A stretch of 52,450 nt of DNA from Streptomyces apocyni (GTDB lineage: Bacteria; Actinomycetota; Actinomycetes; Streptomycetales; Streptomycetaceae), in the NCBI RefSeq assembly GCF_009739465.1, contig NZ_WHOM01000070.1, positions 1-52,450 of the forward strand, read 5' to 3'. The notes beneath the pieces were generated by a model. The model had not been told where the DNA came from, did not search any database, and saw only the letters and a list, made by a program, of their open reading frames with translations. Below, piece after piece: positions 14,795 to 22,931 of the stretch. The position numbers and the translations under genes were made by a program. Each line of letters begins with the position of its first letter. The first letter of the stretch is position 1.

Positions 14795-17566
14795 ATGGAC
14801 AAGCGGTACGAGGTCTACGCGCTGGCCGACAGGTTCTTCTACGAGACCCCCAACCGGGTGTCCAGCACCGGCACCAGCGCCACGACCACCGGTACCACTG
14901 GTGCCACCGCGCTGTACGAGACCGCCCGCCGCCCCGTGCCCGACGGGTGGCGAACCCAGCGCACCGGCGACTGGCTCGTCTTCGCCCCCGTTGACGACAC
15001 CGGACACCCGCTGACCGCGCCGTCGCAGGGCTGGAAGATCCATGTCTCGGCGACCGGAGAGAACGCCGAGAAGACCGCCGCCGTGGTCGCGGACTACTGC
15101 CTGCCGCGCGGCATCCCCTTCAAGTTCGTGCCGGGCGCCCGGCTGCTGCACCTGCGCAACAGCAAGTACGCGCCCCGCGACGGCAGCGGCAAGTTCGCCA
15201 CCCTCTACCCGGCCGACGGATACCAACTCCGCACCACGCTCACCGAGTTGGGTGGGCAGCTCGACGGCTTCGACGGCCCCTACGTGCTGACCGACCTGCG
15301 CTGGCACAACGGACCCCTGTACGTCCGATACGGCGCGTTCGCCCGGCGGTTCTGCCTGGACGGGCGGGGCACCCTGGTCCCCGCGATCGAGAACGCCGCC
15401 GGTGACCTCGTACCGGACCCGCGCGACCCGGCCTTCCAGGTCCCGGAGTGGGTGAAGCTCCCCGGCTTCCTCGAACCGCACCTGGCGGCCCGCAACGCGA
15501 CGACCGTCAGCGACCTCCCGTACCGCATCGAGAAGGCCCTGCACTTCTCCAACGGCGGCGGGGTGTACGCGGGCACCGACACCCGTGACGCCAGCCGGGT
15601 CGTCCTCAAGGAAGGGCGGCCGCACGCGGGTCTGGCCGCCGACGGAGCCGACGCCGTCGCCCGCCTCGAACGCGAGAAGGCGGCGCTGGAGCGGCTGTCC
15701 GGCCTTGGCGTCGCACCCGAGGCGCGCGACTGGTTCACGCTCGGCGACCACCGCTTCCTGGTCATGGACTTCCTGCCAGGGCGCACCCTCAACTCCTTCC
15801 TCGCCGAACGCCATCCGCTGTGCACCTGCGACCCGGACCCCGCCGCCATCGCCGACTACACGGACTGGGCGCTGGGCATTCACCGCGCCGTCGAGGAGGC
15901 CGTGGCGGCGGTACACGGGCGGGGTGTCGTCTTCAACGATCTCCACCTCTTCAACATCATGGTCGCCCCCGACGAGCGGTCGGTCGCGCTGCTCGACTTC
16001 GAAGCGGCCACCACCGTCGGCGACAGCGGACGCCAGGTCGTCGCCCACCCCGGGTTCATGGCCCCGGCGGGCCGCACCGGCACCGACATCGACCGCTACG
16101 CGCTGGCCTGCCTGCGCATCGCCCTGTTCCTGCCGATCACCTCACTCTTCGCCATCGACCGCGGGAAGGCCGCACACCTGGCGGAGGTGGCGGCGGGGCT
16201 CTTCCCCGGTATCCCGGACGGCTTCCTTGACGAGGCCGTCACGGAGATCACCCGCGATGGCGATCGGGCGCCGGTCCCCCAGGGGGGCGGGTCCGGCGCC
16301 ACCTCGACGATTACGGCGGGAGCGGGCCCGGGCGGGGGAGCCGGGGCAGGGGCGGAGGCGGGCGGATCGGCGCGGTGGGTGGCGCTTGCTGAGACCGGGG
16401 ACTGGCCGCGTAGTCGGGATTCGATGGTCGCGGCGATCCTCGCCTCCGCCACGCCGGACCGCGACGACCGGCTGTTCCCCGGTGACATCGCGCAGTTCTC
16501 CGAAGGCGGGGGGCTCGGCCTGGCGTACGGCGCCGCAGGAGTGCTGCACGCCCTCGCCGAGACCGGTGCCGAGCGCTACGAACAGGGCGAGCGCTGGCTG
16601 CTCGCGCACACCGACCCGGTGCCCGCGGGCACGCCGCTCGGTCTGTACGACGGACTCGCGGGCGTCGCGTACGTACTGGACCGGCTCGGCCACCGGCAGC
16701 GCGCCCTCGACCTCGCCGACCAGATCCTGCGCGAGCCATGGCAGCGCCTCACCCCGGACCTGCACAGCGGCCTCGCGGGCCTGGGCCTCGTGCTCGACGC
16801 ACTCGCCCACACCACCGGCGAGAGCGCACTGCGGGGACCCGCACTGCGCGCCGCGGAGCTCGTCGGCGACCGGCTCACGGCCGCCGAGCCCGGCCCACCC
16901 GCGTCACGCCGCGCCGGGCTGTTGCGCGGCAGCACCGGGGCCGCGCTGCTCTTCCTGCGGCTGCACGAGCGCACCCAGGACCCCGACCTGCTCGACCAGG
17001 CCGCGCGGGCGCTCCGCGCCGACCTGGGCGCGTGCGTCAGTCAGCCGGACGGCAGTCTCGCCGTGGACGAGGGCTGGCGCACCATGCCGTACCTCGGCGA
17101 AGGCAGCGTCGGCATCGGCATGGTCATCGACGACTACCTCGCCCGGTCTGCCCGGCCCGCCCAGTCAGCCCGGTCCTCCGACGAGGAGTTCACCCGGGCC
17201 CGTACCGACATCCTGGCCGCCGCCCGCTCCGGCTTCTACGCCCAGCCCGGCCTGTTCCGAGGGCGGGCCGGGATGGTCCTGCACCTCAGCCGTAGTACGG
17301 CGACCCCGGAGACGGCCGCCGCGCTGGCCGCTCAGATCGCCGGGCTCGGCTGGTACGCCATGCCGTACGCCGGTCAACTGGCCTTCCCAGGCGACCAGAT
17401 GATGCGGCTGTCGATGGACCTGGGCACCGGCACGGCCGGTTGCCTGCTCGCGCTCGGCGCCGCACTGGGCGACACCGGCGCCCACCTTCCGTTCCTGCCG
17501 CCACCGCCACCGCCACCGCTGTGGCCCTCAAGCCGACTCCGCGACACGTCGTCGACGGAGTCGTAG
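14795..17566 (+). CDS. Class III lanthipeptide synthetase, RamC/AmfT type
   Basis: The 923-residue three-domain enzyme phosphorylates, eliminates and cyclises Ser/Cys in the RamS peptide. Start MDKRYEVYALADRFFYETP is the RamC signature, with GGGAAGGGG upstream; the frame open from 14723 is only an extension. An N-terminal lyase region (about 1-220) is followed by a Ser/Thr-kinase-like domain with Lys272 (VVLKE), Asp382 in NDLHLFN and Asp401 in LLDFEAA. From about residue 545 comes a LanC-like cyclase domain, which in class III is zinc-free. Odd features are a short Thr/Gly repeat near residue 28, a Gly/Ala-rich insert (about 497-526) and a poly-Pro C-terminal tail. Confidence 0.93.
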   Translation: MDKRYEVYALADRFFYETPNRVSSTGTSATTTGTTGATALYETARRPVPDGWRTQRTGDWLVFAPVDDTGHPLTAPSQGWKIHVSATGENAEKTAAVVADYCLPRGIPFKFVPGARLLHLRNSKYAPRDGSGKFATLYPADGYQLRTTLTELGGQLDGFDGPYVLTDLRWHNGPLYVRYGAFARRFCLDGRGTLVPAIENAAGDLVPDPRDPAFQVPEWVKLPGFLEPHLAARNATTVSDLPYRIEKALHFSNGGGVYAGTDTRDASRVVLKEGRPHAGLAADGADAVARLEREKAALERLSGLGVAPEARDWFTLGDHRFLVMDFLPGRTLNSFLAERHPLCTCDPDPAAIADYTDWALGIHRAVEEAVAAVHGRGVVFNDLHLFNIMVAPDERSVALLDFEAATTVGDSGRQVVAHPGFMAPAGRTGTDIDRYALACLRIALFLPITSLFAIDRGKAAHLAEVAAGLFPGIPDGFLDEAVTEITRDGDRAPVPQGGGSGATSTITAGAGPGGGAGAGAEAGGSARWVALAETGDWPRSRDSMVAAILASATPDRDDRLFPGDIAQFSEGGGLGLAYGAAGVLHALAETGAERYEQGERWLLAHTDPVPAGTPLGLYDGLAGVAYVLDRLGHRQRALDLADQILREPWQRLTPDLHSGLAGLGLVLDALAHTTGESALRGPALRAAELVGDRLTAAEPGPPASRRAGLLRGSTGAALLFLRLHERTQDPDLLDQAARALRADLGACVSQPDGSLAVDEGWRTMPYLGEGSVGIGMVIDDYLARSARPAQSARSSDEEFTRARTDILAAARSGFYAQPGLFRGRAGMVLHLSRSTATPETAAALAAQIAGLGWYAMPYAGQLAFPGDQMMRLSMDLGTGTAGCLLALGAALGDTGAHLPFLPPPPPPPLWPSSRLRDTSSTES

Positions 17567-17615
17567 CAAGACGAGCAATACGTCCCCACGTCCGAACCAG
17601 GAAAGGACCATCACC

Positions 17616-17729
17616 ATGGCACTTCTCGACCTGCAGAACATGGAGACCGAACTCACCGGCGGCGGCGACGTCAGCTACGCCAGCCTGCTGCTCTGCGGCG
17701 ACAGCGGCCTCAGCGTCCTCACCTGCTGA
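17616..17729 (+). CDS. SapB-type lanthipeptide precursor
   Basis: The 37-residue peptide begins MALLDLQNMET, carrying the LxDLQ leader motif recognised by class III synthetases. The core ends SLLLCGDSGLSVLTC, almost the SapB core I recall from RamS. It holds two Ser-X2-Ser-X3-Cys units (Ser20/Ser23/Cys27 and Ser30/Ser33/Cys37), the pattern that gives labionin or lanthionine-plus-Dha rings. GAAAGGA lies before the ATG. It follows ramC by 49 bp. The mature product should be a surfactant-like peptide aiding aerial hyphae; that function is inherited from the family. Confidence 0.93.
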   Translation: MALLDLQNMETELTGGGDVSYASLLLCGDSGLSVLTC

Positions 17730-17742
17730 AGCTGAACCGTTG

Positions 17743-17776
17743 GACCAGGTGACCCCCGGCCGGGGGTCACCTGGTC
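17743..17776. terminator. Perfect 17-bp-arm palindrome between ramS and ramR
   Basis: GACCAGGTGACCCCCGG is followed directly by its reverse complement. It begins 13 bp after the ramS stop and ends at the ramR stop, so it should terminate both convergent transcripts. Confidence 0.85.
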
Positions 17777-18389
17777 ACACCCAGCCCTCTCCCTGGGAGA
17801 TCCGGATGGCGTCCACCCGGTTGCGGGCACCGGTCTTGCGGGTGATGGCCGCCATGTAGTTGCGCACGGTCCCGTTGGACAGATGGAGCCGGTCCGCGAT
17901 CTCGGCGACCGACGCACCCTCGGCGGCAAGCGACAGCACACTCAACTCCCGTCGGGTCAACGGCATCTGGGACGCCTTGAGGAAGCCGAAGCCCAGCGAT
18001 GCGTCGATGAAACGTTCCCCCCGAGCGACCTGCCGGATCGCGGTGAGCAGCCGCTCCGGTGGGCTGGCCTTGTCGACATAGCCAAGCGCGTCAACCTCCG
18101 CGGCCCGCCGCAGCGGCCCGGGACGGCCGGGCCCGCCCAGGACGAGCAACGAGCAGCCGCCCGGCCGCGCGGTAGCGGCGCAGGCCGCCAACTTGCCCAG
18201 CGGAGGGACGGCGTACACCGCGTCGCAGTCCAGGTCCGCGACGCACAAGTCGGGCCGCAGGGTGCGCATCCGGGTGGGCGCACCGTCCCAGGACGTATGC
18301 CAGACCTCCAAGTCGGTTTCCCTGGCGAGTCGTTCCGCCAGGGCCGATCGCAGCAGTCGCGAGTCGTGCACCAGAAGTACCCGGATCAC
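17775..18389 (-). CDS. RamR/AmfR-type response regulator
   Basis: The 204-residue protein has an N-terminal receiver-like domain (IRVLLVHDSRLLRSAL, with acidic pocket residues around LCVADLDCD) and a C-terminal NarL/LuxR HTH (LTRRELSVLSLAAEGASVAEIADRLHLSNGTVRNYM). GTG 18389 is preceded by AAGGAG. In known ram/amf loci this protein activates the synthetase-precursor operon in a developmentally controlled way, apparently without a dedicated sensor kinase, and none is next to it here. Its convergent position matches ramR. Confidence 0.9.
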   Translation of the reverse strand: MIRVLLVHDSRLLRSALAERLARETDLEVWHTSWDGAPTRMRTLRPDLCVADLDCDAVYAVPPLGKLAACAATARPGGCSLLVLGGPGRPGPLRRAAEVDALGYVDKASPPERLLTAIRQVARGERFIDASLGFGFLKASQMPLTRRELSVLSLAAEGASVAEIADRLHLSNGTVRNYMAAITRKTGARNRVDAIRISQGEGWV

Positions 18390-18757
18390 ACCTGCTCCTT
18401 CAGCTCCCCGCCCACCGGCTGCTCCGTTCAGCGCGCAGGTCCATTCATAGTGGCGCGGCGTGCCTCATGGACGCAGAGAACTGGCCAAGGGGATGCGCTG
18501 GGGCGCATGGCGTGTCACCGCGTGCGCCCCCTGAGCTTCAGTGGACGCCCGGGAGGCTGGTCGCCGCCCCGGGAGGCGGGCTGGCCTCCAGCCCTGAGCC
18601 TGGGCCACAGCGATACGGCGGCAGCGCGACGCGGCCCACCACCCGCGGCGGGATGGGCCAACGGTGCTGCGGCGGTGCGGAAGCGGGCCGTCTGAGGGCC
18701 CCCGAGGTGGCGCAGACCGAACGCCTCCGGGGCAGCCCCTCGGGGCCCGCGCGCCGA
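18390..18757. other. Gene-free spacer between ramR and kstR
   Basis: I see no coding sequence in these 368 bases. The ramR promoter must lie at its left side (an AT-richer CATTCATAGTG lies near 18443-18453). An imperfect hairpin (CCGGGGC/GCCCCTCGG, about 18727-18743) sits just past the stop of kstR and may terminate it. Confidence 0.5.
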
Positions 18758-19438
18758 TCAGGCTCCCGCGCCCAGCCCCCGACCCGCCCCGCCCCTCGGT
18801 GTTCCCGTCGTCCCTGTCGCCCCCGTCGTCCCCGGCGACGTGAGATCGATGAGGCGGCAGACCGTCTCGATGTCGATCTTCACCTGGGCGATCGACGCCC
18901 GCCCGGACAGCCAGGTGATCAACGCCGAGTGCCAGGTGTGCTCGATGACCCGGACCGCGGAGAGCTGCTGCGGCGTCGGGTGCTCAAGCCCCATCGCGTC
19001 CAGGATGATCGCCGTGGTGAGCCGGGACACGGTGTCCACCTCCGGGCTCACCGACCGGTCGGCGAAGGTCAGCGCCCGTACCATCGCGTCCGCCAGATGC
19101 GGCTCGCGCTGGAGTGCGCGGAACGCCCGCATCAGCGTCTCGGCGACCCGCTCGGCGGCGGTGTCCCCGGCCGGAGGGTGCTTACGGAGCGTTCCGTGCA
19201 TGTGCTGGAGCTGGTCCTGCATGGTGGCGACCAGCAGGTGCACCTTGGACGGGAAGTACCGGTACAGCGTGCCGAGCGCGACGCTGGAGGACTCGGCGAC
19301 CTCGCGCATCTGTACGGCGTCGAAGCCGCCCTTGCTGGCCAGCTGGGCGCTGGCGTGCAGGATGCGGCGCCGACGGGCCTCCTGGCGCTCCGTCAGAGGC
19401 GCGGATGCGATGCCGGATTCCTTCGCTTCCGTAGTCAT
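18758..19438 (-). CDS. TetR-family repressor, KstR type
   Basis: The 226-residue protein has an N-terminal TetR HTH closely resembling KstR: ILHASAQLASKGGFDAVQMR, then EVAESSSVALGTLYRYFPSK and VHLLV. The C-terminal ligand domain also shows KstR-like landmarks (EPHLADAMVRALTFAD, WHSALITWLSGRAS). KstR represses sterol catabolism genes and is released by a sterol acyl-CoA thioester. The ATG at 19438 fits the family start. A KstR-consensus operator (19591) lies in the divergent promoter region, consistent with autoregulation, and similar sites recur across the window. The C-terminal tail is Gly/Thr-rich and variable. Confidence 0.8.
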   Translation of the reverse strand: MTTEAKESGIASAPLTERQEARRRRILHASAQLASKGGFDAVQMREVAESSSVALGTLYRYFPSKVHLLVATMQDQLQHMHGTLRKHPPAGDTAAERVAETLMRAFRALQREPHLADAMVRALTFADRSVSPEVDTVSRLTTAIILDAMGLEHPTPQQLSAVRVIEHTWHSALITWLSGRASIAQVKIDIETVCRLIDLTSPGTTGATGTTGTPRGGAGRGLGAGA

Positions 19439-19590
19439 ATGTCCCGTTCCACGGTGTTCCACGGTATGAGCGGTGCGTTCGAGCATGGTACGGGCCAGGT
19501 GCGGGTCCGGTGGTGGCGCGAATCACCTGCTCCGGGCCTCCCCGCCGGCTTACCTGCCGGTAAATTCGAAGCTCCTTGAACGATCAAGTC

Positions 19591-19604
19591 TGAAACTTGT
19601 TCTA
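19591..19604. promoter_or_regulatory. KstR-like operator 3, between kstR and the glycosyltransferase operon
   Basis: TGAAACTTGTTCTA fits TNNAACNNGTTNNA exactly and is nearly the reverse complement of operator 1. It lies about 55 bp before the glycosyltransferase start and about 150 bp from the kstR start. Confidence 0.7.
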
Positions 19605-19657
19605 GATTAGCGTCCCGGCGTAACCTCGCGGGAGCCGCAGGGAGAAGGGGGCCGTGA

Positions 19658-21007
19658 GTGACCGCTGAGGCCATGGAGAGGCATCCGCTGCGCATCGCGC
19701 TCCTCACCTACAAGGGGAACCCGTTCTGCGGAGGCCAGGGCGTCTACGTACGCCACCTCTCACGGGAACTCACCCGCCTCGGCCACCACGTCGAGGTGAT
19801 CGGCGCCCAGCCCTACCCCGTACTCGACGAGGGCGTCCCACTCACCGAGCTGCCCAGCCTCGACCTGTACCGCAGCCCCGACCCCTTCCGTACCCCGAAG
19901 CGGTCCGAGTTCCGCGGCTGGATCGACGCGCTGGAGTTCGCCACCATGCGCACCGGCGGCTTCCCCGAGCCGCTGACCTTCTCGCTGCGCGCCCGCCGCC
20001 ACCTGGCCGCCCGCCGTGGCGAGTTCGACGTCGTGCACGACAATCAGACGCTGGGCTACGGCCTGCTGGGCGGCCCCGAGCGCCTCGGTGCCCCGCTGGT
20101 CACCACCATCCACCACCCGATCACCGTCGACCGCCAGCTGGAGCTGGACGCGGCCGCCGACTGGAAGGGCCGCGCCTCCGTACGCCGCTGGTACGGCTTC
20201 ACCCGGATGCAGAAGCGGGTGGCCCGCCGACTGCCCTCGGTCCTCACCGTCTCCGGCAGCTCCCGGCAGGAGATCGTCGACCACCTCGGCGTACGGGACG
20301 ACCGCGTCCACGTCGTCCACATCGGCGCCGACACCGACCTCTTCTCGCCCGACCCGGCGATACCCGAGGTGCCGGGCCGAATCGTCACGACCTCCAGCGC
20401 CGACGTCCCGCTCAAGGGCCTGATCCACCTGATCGAGGCCCTCGCCAAGGTACGCACCGAGAACCCGGCCGCCCATCTCGTCGTCGTCGGCAAGCGCGCC
20501 GAGGACGGCCCGGTCGCCGGGGCCATCGAGCGGTACGGCCTCCAGAACGCTGTCGAGTTCGTCAAGGGCATCACCGACGCCGAACTGGTCGACCTCGTAC
20601 GCGGCGCCCAGATCGCCTGCGTGCCCTCCCTGTACGAGGGCTTCTCGCTGCCCGCCGCCGAGGCCATGGCCACCGGCACGCCGCTGCTCGCCACGACGGG
20701 CGGCGCCATCCCGGAGGTCGCGGGCCCGGACGGTGAGACCTGCCTCGCGGTGCCGCCAGGCGACGCGGGAGCCCTGGCCGCCGGACTGACCCGGCTGCTG
20801 GGCGACCGGGAGCTGCGGGCCCGCCTCGGCGCCGCGGGCCGCGAGCGCGTGCTCGCCCGCTTCACCTGGGCCAGGGCCGCCGAAGGCACCGCCGAGCGGT
20901 ACCGCGAGGCCATCGCGCGTAGCGCGGGCACCGCCCGCGTCGCGGGCAGCACGACCGGCCGCTCCGCGGCCATACGTACGGATACTCCACTGGGGAGCGC
21001 TCACTGA
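19658..21007 (+). CDS. GT4-family glycosyltransferase
   Basis: The 449-residue GT-B glycosyltransferase opens with the first Rossmann strand and Gly loop (IALLTYKGNPFCGGQGVYVR) and has the GT4 C-terminal donor motif EGFSLPAAEAMATGTPLLAT, with Glu-X7-Glu. It probably transfers a nucleotide-activated sugar to a lipid or small molecule; the acceptor is unknown. GTG 19658 follows GGAGAAGGGG. The stop overlaps the methyltransferase ATG (TGATG), so the three genes to 22898 are translationally coupled. A KstR-type site precedes it. Confidence 0.9.
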   Translation: MTAEAMERHPLRIALLTYKGNPFCGGQGVYVRHLSRELTRLGHHVEVIGAQPYPVLDEGVPLTELPSLDLYRSPDPFRTPKRSEFRGWIDALEFATMRTGGFPEPLTFSLRARRHLAARRGEFDVVHDNQTLGYGLLGGPERLGAPLVTTIHHPITVDRQLELDAAADWKGRASVRRWYGFTRMQKRVARRLPSVLTVSGSSRQEIVDHLGVRDDRVHVVHIGADTDLFSPDPAIPEVPGRIVTTSSADVPLKGLIHLIEALAKVRTENPAAHLVVVGKRAEDGPVAGAIERYGLQNAVEFVKGITDAELVDLVRGAQIACVPSLYEGFSLPAAEAMATGTPLLATTGGAIPEVAGPDGETCLAVPPGDAGALAAGLTRLLGDRELRARLGAAGRERVLARFTWARAAEGTAERYREAIARSAGTARVAGSTTGRSAAIRTDTPLGSAH

Positions 21008-21774
21008 TGCTGACCGTCGACTTCTCCCGCTTCCCGCTGGCGGCGGGCGACCGCGTGCTGGACCTGGGCTGCGGCGCCGGGCGCCACGCGTTCGAGTGCT
21101 ACCGGCGCGGAGCGCGGGTGGTGGCGCTGGACCAGAACGCGGAGGAAATCCGCGAGGTGGCCAAGTGGTTCGCCGCGATGAAGGAGGCGGGCGAGGCCCC
21201 CGAAGGCGCCACCGCCACCGCGATGGAGGGCGACGCGCTCGCGCTGCCCTTCCCCGACGCGTCGTTCGATGTCGTGATCATCTCCGAGGTGATGGAGCAC
21301 ATCCCCGACGACAAGGGCGTACTCGCCGAGATGGTGCGGGTCCTCAGGCCGGGCGGCCGGATCGCGGTCACCGTTCCCCGACACGGCCCGGAGAAGGTCT
21401 GCTGGGCGCTCAGCGACGCGTACCACGAGGTCGAGGGAGGGCACATCCGCATCTACAAGGCCGACGAACTGCTGGGCAAGATGCGCGAGGCGGGCCTCAA
21501 GCCGTACGGCACCCACCACGCGCACGCGCTGCACTCGCCGTACTGGTGGCTCAAGTGCGCGTTCGGCGTCGACAACGACAAGGCGCTGCCGGTCCGCGCG
21601 TACCACAAGCTGCTGGTCTGGGACATCATGAAGAAGCCGCTCGCCACCAAGATCGCCGAGCAGGCGCTGAACCCACTGATCGGCAAGAGCTTCGTGGCGT
21701 ACGCGACGAAGCCCCACCTGCCCACGGACGTCGTCGCTGACCTCGCCACCGACACCGCGGCGGCCGCCAAGTGA
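21007..21774 (+). CDS. Class I SAM-dependent methyltransferase
   Basis: The 255-residue protein has motif I VLDLGCGAGRHAFE, the acidic ribose contact (ALDQN), motif II/III SFDVVIISEVMEHI and VLRPGGRIAVTVP. It has the UbiE/Methyltransf_11 fold, with a C-terminal extension rich in aromatic and basic residues (HSPYWWLKCAFG) that could hold a lipid. The substrate is presumably made or shared by its coupled neighbours. Confidence 0.9.
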   Translation: MLTVDFSRFPLAAGDRVLDLGCGAGRHAFECYRRGARVVALDQNAEEIREVAKWFAAMKEAGEAPEGATATAMEGDALALPFPDASFDVVIISEVMEHIPDDKGVLAEMVRVLRPGGRIAVTVPRHGPEKVCWALSDAYHEVEGGHIRIYKADELLGKMREAGLKPYGTHHAHALHSPYWWLKCAFGVDNDKALPVRAYHKLLVWDIMKKPLATKIAEQALNPLIGKSFVAYATKPHLPTDVVADLATDTAAAAK

Positions 21775-22898
21775 CCACACCCACACCCCAGACGGAACAC
21801 CTGGTCCTGCCCGGCGTCCTGACCGCCGAACAGGCCGCCCACACCGTACGGGGCATCCTCGCCGGTCAGCGCGAGGACGGCGCCATCCCGTGGTTCCGGG
21901 GCCACCATCTCGACCCGTGGGACCACACCGAGGCCGCCATGGCCCTGGACGCGGCGGGCGAACACGCGGCGGCGGCCCGCGCGTACGACTGGCTGGCCCG
22001 CCACCAGAACCCGGACGGCTCCTGGTACGCGGCCTACGACGACGGCGACGCCACGCGCCCCACCGACCGCAGTGTGGAGTCCAACTTCTCCGCGTACATC
22101 GCCGTCGGCGCCTGGCACCACTACCTGTCCACCGGCGACGACGCCTTCCTCGACGCCATCTGGCCACACGTCTACGCGGCCATCGAATGCGTCCTCACCC
22201 TCCAGCAGCCCGGCGGCCAGATCGGCTGGAAGCGCGAGGCCGCGGAGGAGGGCGGGGCCGCGGAGGAGGGGGTGGCCGGGGACGAGAGAGTGGCCGGGGC
22301 GCCCGTCACCGACGCGCTGCTCACCGGCAGCTCCTCCATCCACCAGGCCCTGCGCTGCGCCCTCGCCATCGCGGAACAGCGCGAAGAGCCCCAGCCCGAC
22401 TGGGAGTTGGCCCTTGGCGCGCTCGGTCATGCGATCCGCAGGCACCCCGAGCGCTTCCTCGACAAGAACCGCTACTCGATGGACTGGTACTACCCGGTAC
22501 TCGGCGGCGCCATCACCGGGCCCGAGGCCAAGGCCCGCATCGAGGAGAGCTGGGACCGCTTCGTCGTCCCGGAGTTCGGGGTGCGCTGTGTGGTGCCGAA
22601 CCCCTGGGTGACGGGCGGCGAGAGCGCCGAACTCGCCCTGACGCTCTGGGCGATGGGGGAGTCCGACCGAGCCCTGAGCATCCTCCAGTCGATCGGCCAC
22701 CTCCGCGACGAGGAGACCGGCCTGTACTGGACGGGCTACGTCTACGACGACCAGGCGGTATGGCCGGTCGAGCAGACCACCTGGACGGCGGGCGCGCTGC
22801 TCCTCGCGGTAGCCGCACTCGGTGGCGACGAGGCGACCTGCGCGATCTTCGACGGCGGGCGACTGCCGCGGGGCCTGACGCCGGACTGCTGCGACTGA
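21771..22898 (+). CDS. Cytoplasmic alpha-alpha-toroid protein (prenyltransferase/terpene-cyclase-repeat family)
   Basis: The 375-residue protein has no signal peptide. It contains (alpha/alpha)6-barrel repeats such as GAIPWFRGHHLDPWDHTEAA, LARHQNPDGSWYAAY and ETGLYWTGYVYDDQAVWPVE. The conserved acidic and aromatic residues look enzymatic rather than structural, but no DXDD cyclase motif is apparent. An Ala/Glu/Gly-rich insert (about residues 160-180) looks recently expanded. GTG 21771 overlaps the methyltransferase stop. A role in glycolipid or terpenoid modification with the two upstream genes is inference. Confidence 0.75.
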   Translation: MTTPTPQTEHLVLPGVLTAEQAAHTVRGILAGQREDGAIPWFRGHHLDPWDHTEAAMALDAAGEHAAAARAYDWLARHQNPDGSWYAAYDDGDATRPTDRSVESNFSAYIAVGAWHHYLSTGDDAFLDAIWPHVYAAIECVLTLQQPGGQIGWKREAAEEGGAAEEGVAGDERVAGAPVTDALLTGSSSIHQALRCALAIAEQREEPQPDWELALGALGHAIRRHPERFLDKNRYSMDWYYPVLGGAITGPEAKARIEESWDRFVVPEFGVRCVVPNPWVTGGESAELALTLWAMGESDRALSILQSIGHLRDEETGLYWTGYVYDDQAVWPVEQTTWTAGALLLAVAALGGDEATCAIFDGGRLPRGLTPDCCD

Positions 22899-22931
22899 CC
22901 TGTGGAGCTAGGAGCTAACTGACATGCGGAG

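Noticed and set aside
18390..18757. Hidden ramA/ramB transporter genes beside ramR
   Set aside because: The spacer is only 368 bp, with no membrane-protein frame on either strand.
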